A DNA stretch of 64,000 nt. Origin: JACMJL01 sp963791805 (GTDB lineage: Bacteria; Bacillota; Clostridia; Clostridiales; Clostridiaceae). Position 1 is the stretch's first letter. Each line of letters starts with the position of its first letter. The position numbers and the translations under genes were made by a program. This document shows, piece after piece, positions 34,433 to 43,050 of the stretch. Location of the stretch: contig CAWBTU010000006.1 of assembly GCA_963791805.1 (NCBI GenBank), positions 558,001-622,000 of the forward strand, given 5' to 3'. Under the pieces are notes generated by a model, which saw nothing but the letters and a program-made list of their open reading frames with translations, was not told the origin of the DNA and did not search any database.

Positions 34433-34882
34433 ATGAAAAAGAATAATTATCTAAAACCAGATAAAAAAGAAATAAAGAAAAAATTATCTCCGTTGCAGTA
34501 TAAAGTTACTCAGGAAAATGCCACAGAAAGCCCATTTAACAATGAATTTTGGGAGGCCAGTAGGCAAGGCATATATGTGGATATTGTAACAGGTGAACCA
34601 TTATTTAGCTCTATCGATAAATTTGATTCATCTTGCGGGTGGCCTAGTTTCACTAAACCTTTAGAAGGTGAGGCAGTTGTAGAAAAACAAGATTATACTT
34701 TTAATATGATTAGAAAAGAAGTTAGAAGTAAACATGGAGATTCTCATCTTGGACATGTTTTTGAGGATGGGCCACAAGATAAAGGTGGATTGAGATACTG
34801 CATTAACAGCGCATCCTTAAGGTTTATCCCTAAAGAGGATTTAGAAAAAGAGGGATATGAAGAGTATTTAAAACTTTTTTAA
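34433..34882 (+). CDS. msrB: Peptide-methionine (R)-S-oxide reductase
   Basis: 149 residues. MsrB signatures are LSPLQYKVTQENATE, GEPLFSSIDKFDSSCGWPSF, SKHGDSHLGHVFEDGP and RYCINSASLRF with the catalytic Cys. The CxxC zinc pairs of many MsrB proteins are absent: the first site reads VDIVTGEPLF. It repairs R-methionine sulfoxide in oxidised proteins, which fits an anaerobe's oxygen defence beside a hydrogenase maturase. Last gene of the seven-gene operon. Confidence 0.96.
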   Translation: MKKNNYLKPDKKEIKKKLSPLQYKVTQENATESPFNNEFWEASRQGIYVDIVTGEPLFSSIDKFDSSCGWPSFTKPLEGEAVVEKQDYTFNMIRKEVRSKHGDSHLGHVFEDGPQDKGGLRYCINSASLRFIPKEDLEKEGYEEYLKLF

Positions 34883-34888
34883 ATATGT

Positions 34889-34920
34889 AAAAGACCAGTT
34901 AATTTCACTGGTCTTTTTTT
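34889..34920. terminator. Terminator of the aspA-to-msrB operon
   Basis: AAGACCAGT (34891-34899) pairs with ACTGGTCTT (34907-34915), followed by a long T-run. The A's on the left could also end the convergent gerQ transcript. Confidence 0.9.
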
Positions 34921-35292
34921 TATGGGAATATCAGCACAAATTTAATTGCGTATATGTCGCATAAAGTACGATTATTTGTATCAAGTTCCTTTATTATTAC
35001 ATAACTGATTCCTACTTCCTCTAAAATTCCTTCTCGGTCTTGTATCAAATTTGTTCCCAAAAGAAAAGTAATTCGTACTCTTTTTCCTATCTGAGTTCTT
35101 AAGTAACCTTGTGTATAGCCTGTATCCAAATAAGTTGGAGAGCCAGGTGCCTGCTCGAAGTCAGAAGGTGGTGTTTGAGTTTTGAGCTGGCATTTGTGTT
35201 CCAGTATTGTTACCAGTAAGCATTGGATAAACTTGAGTATCATTTATTGCTCTATTAGGCTGAAAACAATTATAATAGCATCTTGGTAGCAT
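34920..35292 (-). pseudogene. gerQ: gerQ-like spore coat gene with a one-base frameshift
   Basis: ATG 35292 with AGGAGG upstream opens a frame (MLPRCYYNCFQPNRAIND...) that stops at 35161 after 43 codons. A second frame then continues to 34920 with a GerQ-like domain: YLRTQIGKRVRITFLLGTNL, REGILEEVGISYVIIKE and DIYAIKFVLIF. The whole span is 373 bases, one more than a multiple of three. Removing one A from the 4-A run (T's at 35180-35183 on plus) joins the frames as MPAQTQTPPSDF and gives about 123 residues. It lies 16 bases behind a cwlJ-like gene; in Bacillus GerQ is needed for CwlJ in the coat (established). Sequencing error or true mutation cannot be told apart here. Confidence 0.7.
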
Positions 35293-35308
35293 AAGGACCT
35301 CCTAATTA

Positions 35309-35755
35309 TTATTTTGTTTTGAAATAAAGAGCAGTTGGATTATAAAAACAATGTTTAAGTACACGTATTTGAAAACTTCCTGAACCGTTATATGGAAAAC
35401 TATATGGACACCTGGGAATAAAGGGATTAAAGTACCATAAAGAAGCACCAATAGGAAATAGTCGATTACCTGCTAATGCCCAATCTGCTATGGCGTAATG
35501 AACTGCTTCAGGGGGATTTGCCCAGATAGTTTGAGGATTGGCAACTCCACCAAGTACTGAACGCATACAATCATACTGACCCTTTTGATAAAGAATTCTT
35601 CTAATATCACCTTGACCAATGCGACGATACTCTCCGCCATGAACTCTAACTCTATTCATTATAGCAGTAGCAACGGCCTTCATGCCATTGTCGCCTTCAC
35701 CACCTGATTCACATTTTATAATTCTTGCCAACAACTCTCTGTTTGAGAAAGCCAT
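35309..35755 (-). CDS. cwlJ: CwlJ-like spore cortex-lytic hydrolase
   Basis: 148 residues, a bare SleB/CwlJ hydrolase_2 domain without signal peptide, which is the CwlJ layout (made in the mother cell and placed in the coat). The catalytic Glu is in IIKCESGGEGDNGMKAVA, followed by TAIMNRVRVHGGEY and the C-terminal LWYFNPF...HCFYN region. It cleaves cortex peptidoglycan during germination. Next gene downstream is the gerQ-like gene, its known partner in Bacillus. GGAGAAT precedes the ATG. Confidence 0.88.
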   Translation of the reverse strand: MAFSNRELLARIIKCESGGEGDNGMKAVATAIMNRVRVHGGEYRRIGQGDIRRILYQKGQYDCMRSVLGGVANPQTIWANPPEAVHYAIADWALAGNRLFPIGASLWYFNPFIPRCPYSFPYNGSGSFQIRVLKHCFYNPTALYFKTK

Positions 35756-35843
35756 TTATATTCTCCTTATGAATTAACTATAATAATAATCTATTCAATT
35801 TTTATTAAAAGGTTACGGAGTAATAATAGAAAAATAAATATTT

Positions 35844-36533
35844 TTATTCAAAAGGGAAAATACCTAAAGTATTGCATAGTGTTTTATCGATATCATGTGT
35901 CACTGGAAGGTTGCAATCAAGCTTAAATCTAATAACATCTTTTTTTAGTTCATCATCATAAATTCCATTTAATGTACCTTTATAATATCCAGCATTTTTC
36001 AATCTTCTTTGGAATTCTAATACATCTGAGCCACGATCACCAGGAAGTAGTAATCTAAATGTATTATAGTTTAAGTCGTAAGGACCACCATATATCACTA
36101 CCAGGGTACCTATATTTACTAAATCATATAAGTTTTCTACATCTTTATTCAGCATTCTAATACATCCAAGAGAATATGCGCCACCAATTGTAAGAGGTTT
36201 GTTTGTACCATGTATTCCATACTTTCCCCAAGGAACATTTAAAGCCATCCATCTTGTACCAAAGCCTTTACCCCAAACTGCTTTATCTACTATTTTCCAA
36301 GTTCCAATTGGAGAAGGAGTTTTGGGTTTTCCACTTGCAATAGGGTACACCTTAACAATTTTTCCGGTTTTATTTTTGATTAAGAATAGTTTAGAGTCAT
36401 TTAAATCAACTAGTATCCTGTATTCTATTTTGTTTGCTTGCTCGTTTGTAGCTGCATTAACATTAAAACTGATAAATGATATCATAAGTATAATAGGCAA
36501 GATAAAAAAAATTAATGCATTTATTTTCTTCAT
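35844..36533 (-). CDS. Exported L,D-transpeptidase (YkuD) with peptidoglycan-binding domain
   Basis: 229 residues. N-terminal signal peptide (MKKINALIFFILPIILMISFISFNVNA). The YkuD domain covers about 38-155, with the catalytic motif YGIHGTN...SLGCIRM including the active Cys. The last 65 residues are a PG_binding_1 domain (LLPGDRGSDVLEFQRRLKNAGYY, then LNGIYDDELKKDVIRFK). It would form 3-3 cross-links in wall or cortex peptidoglycan. GGGAGCGAT lies upstream of the ATG. Neighbours are spore and wall hydrolases. Confidence 0.93.
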   Translation of the reverse strand: MKKINALIFFILPIILMISFISFNVNAATNEQANKIEYRILVDLNDSKLFLIKNKTGKIVKVYPIASGKPKTPSPIGTWKIVDKAVWGKGFGTRWMALNVPWGKYGIHGTNKPLTIGGAYSLGCIRMLNKDVENLYDLVNIGTLVVIYGGPYDLNYNTFRLLLPGDRGSDVLEFQRRLKNAGYYKGTLNGIYDDELKKDVIRFKLDCNLPVTHDIDKTLCNTLGIFPFE

Positions 36534-36698
36534 TTTTCATCGCTCCCGTCTTTAAACACGTTAATTATTTTGTGTTAAATAGGGCTTTTTATTCTTATCT
36601 TCTTTAGAATACATCAATTTGACCAAGGAGTTATGTACAATTTGTTGCATTAATACAAGAAATATAAATGATAAAGAACAGCATGCTATCTATTAGTA

Positions 36699-36824
36699 TA
36701 AATAGCATGCTGCTCTTTTTGATTATCAAAGAATTTTACTCTTTCAGCTTAATGATCTGCAGGCTGCGGGACACTCTTCTCTTTTTAGATAGCCGCTGGA
36801 GTTGAAGAGTGTCCCGGGTTATCA
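36699..36824 (+). repeat. Dispersed hairpin repeat, copy A
   Basis: About 125 bases similar (roughly 80% by eye) to 37771-37897. Core hairpin: GGGACACTCTTC (36768-36779) pairs perfectly with GAAGAGTGTCCC (36804-36815), with CTTTTTAGATAGCC in the loop. It lies between the L,D-transpeptidase and the LysM-SleB gene. The rest of the 350-base gap shows an imperfect palindrome around AGCATGCTATC/AATAGCATGCT (36680-36711) and nothing else. Confidence 0.7.
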
Positions 36825-36889
36825 TAGGCAAATTTATTTTGAAGGATACAGTATAGTTTACTCTAAATTGTGTTATTACAAATGGGTTT

Positions 36890-37651
36890 TTAATATGCAA
36901 ATACAAGCTTGTCTATAATTATTGCAATAGTTTTTGACCAAAGCCATTTATTTGTTGTAGAGTCATCAAAATAAAACAAAGCGCCTTTAGAGGGATCTAT
37001 TCCACTAAGTGCTGCATAAGCTGCTTTAATTGATTCAGAGTCAGCTGGTTTATTGATCCAACCATTTAATACTGGTGTGAACTGATAGTACCCATTTATA
37101 GTTTGATAAATAACACTGCTAATAGAGTTTGGGAAGGTAGTACTTCTTACTCTATTTATAACTACAGCACCCACAGCAACTTTGGCATTATAGGGTTCAC
37201 CTTGAGCCTCTGCGGTTATTAATCTTGCAAGCAAGTCAACATCACTTGTAGTATAACTTATAACTTTTGAAATTACTGGTGAAGGTAGCGGTATATTTAA
37301 AACTTGTCCAATAAATATATTGTCACTCCACAAATTGTTTGCTCTTCTTAGAGTATCTAAGGTTATGCTATTCTTTTTTGAAATTAAAAACAAACTATCA
37401 CCAGCTTGTACAGAATAAGTCTGACAAGATACATATAATTTTTGACCAGGAAAAATTGTAGTACTTGAAAGCTTATTATCATTTATTAGATTGTTGGTAG
37501 TAGTACTGAATAATTGGCTTATTTTATATAAAGAATCTCCGGATAAAGTAGTATAGGTAGCTGCAAATACAGAATGGGAAGCAAATAATGAAATGCCAAG
37601 GGATAGTACTGTAGATAATAGAATAGGTTTAAATCTATTAAAATTATTCAT
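36890..37651 (-). CDS. LysM-containing SleB-family cell-wall hydrolase
   Basis: 253 residues from ATG 37651, with AAAGGAGA upstream (an in-frame codon at 37669 would place the ribosome site inside the gene). Signal peptide about 1-30 (ending SVFAA). Two LysM domains (about 31-75 and 80-123: YTTLSGDSLYKISQLF and YSVQAGDSLFLISKK). The C-terminal hydrolase_2 domain carries the catalytic Glu in LLARLITAEAQGEPYNAK and the VVINRVRSTTFPNS block. Resembles SleB/YkvT lytic enzymes. It is flanked by direct copies of a hairpin repeat. Confidence 0.92.
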   Translation of the reverse strand: MNNFNRFKPILLSTVLSLGISLFASHSVFAATYTTLSGDSLYKISQLFSTTTNNLINDNKLSSTTIFPGQKLYVSCQTYSVQAGDSLFLISKKNSITLDTLRRANNLWSDNIFIGQVLNIPLPSPVISKVISYTTSDVDLLARLITAEAQGEPYNAKVAVGAVVINRVRSTTFPNSISSVIYQTINGYYQFTPVLNGWINKPADSESIKAAYAALSGIDPSKGALFYFDDSTTNKWLWSKTIAIIIDKLVFAY

Positions 37652-37770
37652 TAAATTGTCTCCTTTCAAAATTTAAGTTTAGTGATACAGATGTACTACT
37701 TGGTGAAGCAAGATATATCCTAGCAGAAAAAATTATACTGTTACTATACTTTTATCGTAATAAAAGAAAT

Positions 37771-37897
37771 ATCATGTTGTTCTCTTTTTATTTGATTATG
37801 AAGGAATCTTATTCTTTCAGTTTCATCTTCTGCAGGCGGTGGGACACTCTTCTCTTTTTAGCTAGCCTCTGGAGTTGAAGGGTGTCCCAAGTTATCA
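37771..37897 (+). repeat. Dispersed hairpin repeat, copy B
   Basis: Second copy of the element at 36699-36824, same orientation. Core arms: GGGACACTCTTC (37841-37852) and GAAGGGTGTCCC (37877-37888); the one base change keeps a G-U pair, so the hairpin is preserved. Lies upstream of the LysM-SleB gene, outside its leader. The rest of the gap 37652-38050 shows nothing recognisable. Confidence 0.7.
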
Positions 37898-38053
37898 TGT
37901 GCAATTTATTGACTTATGATAAGAAGTATAAATCACAAAGAACCTGCTTCTAAACAAAAGAACAAAACATGCTGAAGTAATTTTTGCTTACGTGGCTATA
38001 GTTTATATAAAAATCAGCTGTATTGCTATATAAAATTATTGGTAAAATAGGCA

Positions 38054-38088
38054 AGAAAAAACTAAGGGCTACCCCTTAGTTTTTTAAT
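38054..38088 (-). terminator. Terminator of the argB-argD-M20 operon
   Basis: AAAAACTAAGGG (38056-38067) pairs perfectly with CCCTTAGTTTTT (38073-38084), with a 5-base loop. T-runs lie on both strands. Confidence 0.88.
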
Positions 38089-38099
38089 AAAATAAATAA

Positions 38100-39188
38100 T
38101 TATGAATTTAGTATGTAGTTAGTAATTATATATATTCCATAGAATAGAGATTGGTCACTTGCACTAAATGATGGTGAGTGAAGTGGCGCAAGTCCTTTTT
38201 CTTTTTCGGCAATCCCAAGCCTAAAATGAACTGCTGGAATTTTTTCAGCGAAGAAAGAGAAGTCTTCGGCAGCAAAAGTTTTAATTAAAGGAATAACATT
38301 ATCTGAACCTAAAATGATTTTCGACTCATGAATAAACTTTTCAGTTACATTTTCGTCATTTATTAATGGTGGAAACTGCCAACTGTAGTAGACTTTAGCT
38401 TCACAACCATAGGCTGCAGCAATACTTTCTGATAAAGAAACTATTTTTTTTCGTAATTCCTTTCGAAGACCTGCATCGAAGGTTCTGACTGTTCCTTTGA
38501 CTATGGCTTCTGGGGAAACTACATTTGGAGCGCTACCAGAATTGATACATGCTACAGTTATTATATGATTTTCTGCTTCAGTCTTAATCTTTTGTATAAA
38601 ATCTACAGCAGGATATATTGGATTTTTAAATTCACTTGGAATGGCAGCATGTCCACCAATACCCTTAAACTTAATATGAAAATCATCAACAGAAGCCATA
38701 GAAGGACCTTTTGAAATAGATATCTTTCCCACCTCAAGGCCTGGCCATACATGAAAACCAATAATTTCTTTGACTTTAGGGTTTTCAAGAACCCCTTCTT
38801 CAATCATATGGAAGGCTCCACCTTCATCTTCTTCACCAGGCTGAAATATAAACTTTATACATTTTTTACAACCCAGTTCCTTAAGCACCAAGGCAGTACC
38901 AAGAAGAACAGCCATATGATAATCATGACCACAAGCATGTGATACATCATTTACAGGTAGTGCATCCATATCAGCTCTTAAGGCTATACATTCATTATCT
39001 TGGTTTAAAAGGGCAGAAACTCCTGTATCAAATAACACAGAAGTTTTTAAATCCAATTGCCCAAGAAAATTCAAAATGATTTTCTGAGTATTATATTCTT
39101 TAAATGAAAGCTCAGCATTTTGTGAAAGTTCATTTCTAAGCTTTTTTATTTCAGGCATCTTGGTTTCAATAATTTCTATTAAAGTCAT
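38100..39188 (-). CDS. M20-family amidohydrolase, probable N-acetylornithine deacetylase substitute
   Basis: 362 residues of the M20D type (HipO/AbgA/N-acetyl-diaminopimelate deacetylase group). Metal and catalytic residues: ALRADMDALP, SHACGHDYHMA, FIFQPGEEDEGGA, GFHVWPG and a late LHSPSF. Its start overlaps argD by 4 bases in an argB-argD operon that lacks both argJ and a classical argE. The inference is that it removes acetyl from N-acetylornithine. A role in diaminopimelate synthesis is the alternative, since acetyl-diaminopimelate is a common substrate of the group. Confidence 0.8.
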   Translation of the reverse strand: MTLIEIIETKMPEIKKLRNELSQNAELSFKEYNTQKIILNFLGQLDLKTSVLFDTGVSALLNQDNECIALRADMDALPVNDVSHACGHDYHMAVLLGTALVLKELGCKKCIKFIFQPGEEDEGGAFHMIEEGVLENPKVKEIIGFHVWPGLEVGKISISKGPSMASVDDFHIKFKGIGGHAAIPSEFKNPIYPAVDFIQKIKTEAENHIITVACINSGSAPNVVSPEAIVKGTVRTFDAGLRKELRKKIVSLSESIAAAYGCEAKVYYSWQFPPLINDENVTEKFIHESKIILGSDNVIPLIKTFAAEDFSFFAEKIPAVHFRLGIAEKEKGLAPLHSPSFSASDQSLFYGIYIITNYILNS

Positions 39189-40345
39189 ATTTCCTCCAAT
39201 ACTGAATCGAAAACTTTCAAAGCGGCATTAAGCTCTTCAATAGTAACGTTTAAAGGTGGTAAGAATCTTATAACGTTTGGACCAGCACTTATTAAAAGAA
39301 GTCTCTTTTCAAAACATTTTTTCATTATCTCCTTAGCATCAATGTTAAACTGAACTCCAATTAATAATCCCATACCCTTTATATCTTTTATCACTGGATA
39401 TTTTGATTTTAGAGTCATTAGTTTTTCAACTAAAAATTTGCTTTTTTCATATACAGAAGCAATTACTTGGCCATCTATTAGTTCATTAAGAACCGCTAAA
39501 GAGACAGCACAAGCTAGTGGATTACCACCAAAGGTACTACCATGATCACCAGGTACTAAAACCTTAGAAGCTTTCTCATTGGCCACAATTGCACCAATAG
39601 GAAAACCGCCACCAAGACCTTTTGCAAGTGCTATAACATCAGGTATTACTCCGAATTTTTCATAAGCAAACAAAGTGCCTAGTCTTCCAATACCACATTG
39701 AACTTCATCAAATATTAGAAGAGCATTATTTTTGTCACATAACGCTCTTAATTCTTTAAGAAAATCTATTTCAATTGAAATAATTCCACCTTCACCTTGA
39801 ATAGGCTCAACGATAACACCACATACATCATCTGTAAATGCATTTATTAAGGCTTCAATATCATTAAAAGCTATTTTTTTAACTCCACCAAATAATGGTT
39901 TAAAAGGATCTTGATACTTTTCTTGTCCAGTAACTGATAAAGCTCCAATAGTTCTACCATGAAAAGAATTATCCATGTAGATTATAGTGTTTTTTTTACC
40001 ATTAAGAGAACCATATTTTCTTGCTAGCTTAAGAGAGCCTTCTACGGCTTCAGCACCACTATTACAGAAAAATACACTCTCATGATCTGAATTTTTAATA
40101 AGTTTTTCGGCTAAAAGAGTATGAGTAGTGTTATAGTAATAATTTGATATATGCATCAATTTTTTACTCTGTTCTTCAATTGCCTTTACAATGCTTGGAT
40201 GACTATGTCCTAAACAATTTACAGCCACCCCAGACACAAAGTCAATATACTCATTTCCCTCTGTATCGTAAAGTTTAGAGCCAAGTCCCTTTTCAAAGAC
40301 AACGTCAAATCTACCATAAGTGTTCATTAAACAATTTTCTTGCAT
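39185..40345 (-). CDS. argD: Acetylornithine aminotransferase
   Basis: 386 residues, class-III PLP aminotransferase. Motifs: FVSGVAVNCLGHSHP, NSGAEAVEGSLKLARKYG, SFHGRTIGALSVTGQ, IVEPIQGEGGI, LIFDEVQCGIGRLG and the PLP-lysine in ALAKGLGGGFPIGA. It aminates N-acetylglutamate semialdehyde with glutamate. ATG 40345 overlaps the argB end by 19 bases and has GGAGG inside argB, so translation is coupled. It overlaps the M20 gene by 4 bases. Confidence 0.96.
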   Translation of the reverse strand: MQENCLMNTYGRFDVVFEKGLGSKLYDTEGNEYIDFVSGVAVNCLGHSHPSIVKAIEEQSKKLMHISNYYYNTTHTLLAEKLIKNSDHESVFFCNSGAEAVEGSLKLARKYGSLNGKKNTIIYMDNSFHGRTIGALSVTGQEKYQDPFKPLFGGVKKIAFNDIEALINAFTDDVCGVIVEPIQGEGGIISIEIDFLKELRALCDKNNALLIFDEVQCGIGRLGTLFAYEKFGVIPDVIALAKGLGGGFPIGAIVANEKASKVLVPGDHGSTFGGNPLACAVSLAVLNELIDGQVIASVYEKSKFLVEKLMTLKSKYPVIKDIKGMGLLIGVQFNIDAKEIMKKCFEKRLLLISAGPNVIRFLPPLNVTIEELNAALKVFDSVLEEI

Positions 40346-41229
40346 TTGGCTCTTCCTCCTCTAGATAAAATTCTTGTTCCTAGTTTATTATATAAATCAA
40401 GAATAAGAGCATGTTCATTTCGTCCATCAACTAAATGTACATCCCTAGTTCCTTTTTCTATAGCCTCAACGCAACATTCTAGTTTTGGTATCATACCATT
40501 TTTAATGTCACCATTTTGAATATATTCATTAATTTCATCTATTGTAAGGGTAGAAAGTAGGGTAGTAGGATCTTTTATATCCTTGTACACACCTTCAATA
40601 TCAGTCATTATTATTAATTTTTCTGCCTTTAAAACACCACTGATAAAAGCTGCAGCAAAATCAGCATTTATATTATAACTATTTCCATCATTATCGCAAC
40701 CAATAGGGGAAATAACGGGAACAAAATCTCTATTTATAAAATCTATCAAAAGATTCTTATTTATATTAACAATTTTACCCACAAAGCCCATATCAATTTT
40801 CTGTCCATCTTGATAAGTATATTGCTTCTTTGCTTTAATCAAATTACAATCTCTTCCGCTGATGCCAATAGCATTTAAGCCCATTGTACTTAAATGTGAA
40901 GAAATTTTTTTATTTACATCACCAGACAATACCATTTCAACGATTTCCATAGTATAATAGTCAGTGACTCTTAACCCATTGATAAATTTGCTTTCCATTC
41001 CTGTTTTATCTAACCACTTTGATATTTCAGGACCGCCACCATGAACAATTATGATGTTTATTCCTAAGCTTTTTAAGGTTGCTACATCTTTAAAAAAGGC
41101 TTGCTTAGCAACTTTATTATTCATTATGCTTCCACCATACTTAATTACGAAAGTCTTACCCACATACTTATTTAAATATGAAATTATTTCTATGGGTATA
41201 GTGCTTTCAGTTTCGTCTGTTTTTTTCAT
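40327..41229 (-). CDS. argB: N-acetylglutamate kinase
   Basis: 300 residues. Amino-acid kinase fold: TFVIKYGGSIMNN, IIIVHGGGPEISKWLDK, LVDGRNEHALILDLY, and NINADFAAAFISGVLKAEKLIIMTDIEGVY. It phosphorylates N-acetylglutamate and is the usual point of arginine feedback. First gene of the argB-argD-M20 operon, transcribed away from argC from a promoter covered by ArgR-like boxes. Confidence 0.97.
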   Translation of the reverse strand: MKKTDETESTIPIEIISYLNKYVGKTFVIKYGGSIMNNKVAKQAFFKDVATLKSLGINIIIVHGGGPEISKWLDKTGMESKFINGLRVTDYYTMEIVEMVLSGDVNKKISSHLSTMGLNAIGISGRDCNLIKAKKQYTYQDGQKIDMGFVGKIVNINKNLLIDFINRDFVPVISPIGCDNDGNSYNINADFAAAFISGVLKAEKLIIMTDIEGVYKDIKDPTTLLSTLTIDEINEYIQNGDIKNGMIPKLECCVEAIEKGTRDVHLVDGRNEHALILDLYNKLGTRILSRGGRAKCKKIV

Positions 41230-41260
41230 TTAAACCACCAACCTTGATGTATATTATGAG

Positions 41261-41335
41261 GATAATTATACAATGGTTTATATAATTATTCAATGATTTT
41301 ATTGATTTTTATGAAAAAATGTTGCATAATTATAC
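41261..41335. promoter_or_regulatory. Divergent arg promoters with three ArgR-like boxes
   Basis: Three related motifs share ATAATTAT: GATAATTATACA (41261-41272), TATATAATTATTCA (41279-41292) and TGCATAATTATAC (41323-41335). The argB promoter TTGAAT-17-TATAAT (complement of 41288-41293 and 41265-41270) coincides with the first two. The third overlaps the argC -10 TATACT (41331-41336; weak -35 TTTATG 41308-41313). This matches repression by ArgR/AhrC with arginine (family knowledge). Confidence 0.75.
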
Positions 41336-41374
41336 TATAAAATTAATAAATATAAATTTTAACGAGGTGAAAAT

Positions 41375-42412
41375 ATGATAAATGTTGGAATAATTGGATC
41401 TACAGGATACGCTGGAGAGAACATAGTTTGGATATTATGCAATCATCCAGAAGCTAAAATAGTGTTTGTAAACTCTCATAGTTATACAGATGTTAATTAT
41501 AATAAAATATATGGAAACTTTAATGGTTTTTTTGAAGACAAATGTATTGATAGTTCTGAAATTGAGAATAAATTATCTGAAATAGATGTGCTTTTTATTG
41601 CATTACCTTCGGGTAAATCTTTTAAAATAGTTAAAAAAGCTATGGAAAAAAATATAAAAATTATCGACATTGGTGCAGATTTTAGACTTGAGAAAGAAGA
41701 AATATATGAAAAATGGTACGGAATTAAGCATGAATGTAGCTCTTTTCTAGAGACTTCAGTTTATGGATTATGTGAATTAAATAGAAATGAAGTTAAAACA
41801 GCAAAGCTATTGGCAAATCCAGGATGTTACCCAACGGCTAGTATACTAGCAATGGCACCATTATTAAAGAATAAGCTAATAAATATAAATTCAATAATAA
41901 TTGATGCAAAATCAGGTGTATCTGGTGCTGGAAGGTCTGCAGCCATTTCAAATCTCTTTTGTGAGTGCAATGAATCAATAAAAGCTTATGGAGTGGCATC
42001 ACATCGACATACTCCAGAAATAGAACAAGAATTATCAAGGGTTGCAGGTGAAGAAGTGTGTATAACTTTCACACCTCATTTGATTCCAATGAATAGGGGA
42101 ATATTAGCAACTTGCTATGGTAAGCTATTAAGCAATATAAGTACAGAAGAGCTGAATAAAGTTTACTTAGATTTTTACAAAGATGAATATTTTGTAAAAG
42201 TAATAAGTGATTTACCTGAAACTAGATGGGTGAAGGGCTCAAATCAATGTCATATATCCGTTAGAGTAGATTCTAGGACAAATAGAGTAATTGTGGTTTC
42301 AGCAATTGATAACTTGATGAAAGGCGCAGCAAGCCAAGCTGTACAGAATATGAATATTATGTTTGGGTTAAAGGAAAATATGGGTTTGGAGTTTTTTAGT
42401 ATGGCACCGTAA
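41375..42412 (+). CDS. argC: N-acetyl-gamma-glutamyl-phosphate reductase
   Basis: 345 residues. NADP fold at the start (VGIIGSTGYAGENIVW). Active site LLANPGCYPTAS with the catalytic Cys, then DAKSGVSGAGR and SHRHTPEIEQEL with the base His. It reduces N-acetylglutamyl phosphate to the semialdehyde, the step between ArgB and ArgD. AACGAGGTG precedes the ATG. It is a single gene divergent from argBD, followed by a terminator. Confidence 0.97.
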   Translation: MINVGIIGSTGYAGENIVWILCNHPEAKIVFVNSHSYTDVNYNKIYGNFNGFFEDKCIDSSEIENKLSEIDVLFIALPSGKSFKIVKKAMEKNIKIIDIGADFRLEKEEIYEKWYGIKHECSSFLETSVYGLCELNRNEVKTAKLLANPGCYPTASILAMAPLLKNKLININSIIIDAKSGVSGAGRSAAISNLFCECNESIKAYGVASHRHTPEIEQELSRVAGEEVCITFTPHLIPMNRGILATCYGKLLSNISTEELNKVYLDFYKDEYFVKVISDLPETRWVKGSNQCHISVRVDSRTNRVIVVSAIDNLMKGAASQAVQNMNIMFGLKENMGLEFFSMAP

Positions 42413-42489
42413 AATCTAGAGAATAGAGAAGGATAAAAAGGTTCTGGTGTTGCACATAGAAAAGATTTAAGCTCTTGACAAAAAAATAT

Positions 42490-42534
42490 AGCAACAAATG
42501 GATAAGACATTTCCATTTGTTGCTTTTTACTTTA
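42490..42534 (+). terminator. Terminator of argC
   Basis: GCAACAAATG pairs with CATTTGTTGC with a 13-base loop (about 42491-42523), then TTTTTACTTT. Confidence 0.85.
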
Positions 42535-42643
42535 TCTAAGCTCTAATATGGTTAAATTTCACTCTAAAATAGTATATACGTCACCGTTAATAAAATTATG
42601 TTTCAGTTAGGGATAATTTGACGTTTAACAGCTATATGATGCA

Positions 42644-42814
42644 TCATAGTTCCTGCAGAACCTTCATTAGTCCTGCTAAAGAAGTCTGATTGAAATTGCT
42701 TGGAACTGTTACTTTTACATTTTTGAAAAATATCTGAAAATCATCTGATTTAGCTGAATTGCTTATGGGTTTCTCGGCATTTAAAAGAATTGGAGTGATT
42801 TCAGCAAATGCCAT
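42644..42814 (-). pseudogene. Short IS66 accessory-like (TnpA type) remnant
   Basis: An open frame of 56 codons begins at ATG 42814. Its end, FFKNVKVTVPSNFNQTSLAGLMKVLQEL, has the pattern of the C-terminus of IS66-type accessory TnpA proteins (V-V-P-x-x-F then L-x-x-L-L-x-x-L). No tnpB/tnpC follows and no intact N-terminal domain is seen. It borders a complete IS on its right. Weakly supported; the remaining 42535-43050 stretch shows only this fragment and the IS left end. Confidence 0.35.
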
Positions 42815-43050
42815 GCTCACATAGAAGCAGATTTTCAGTTGTGGATTTCAAAATAAAACCTCCCATCAATTACTTTATTAAAGTATAATAATCTCTCGGA
42901 ATCATGAGTGATTATTATAGCCCTACCGGGCTGGTGTGCTTTGAAAAGTAAATATTATCCAAGAATGAATAAGAAATGTGGAATATAAAGAAAAATGAGC
43001 ATAAGGAATAGACATAGCTGCCGCTATGTTTTAAAATAAGTATGTATTGA

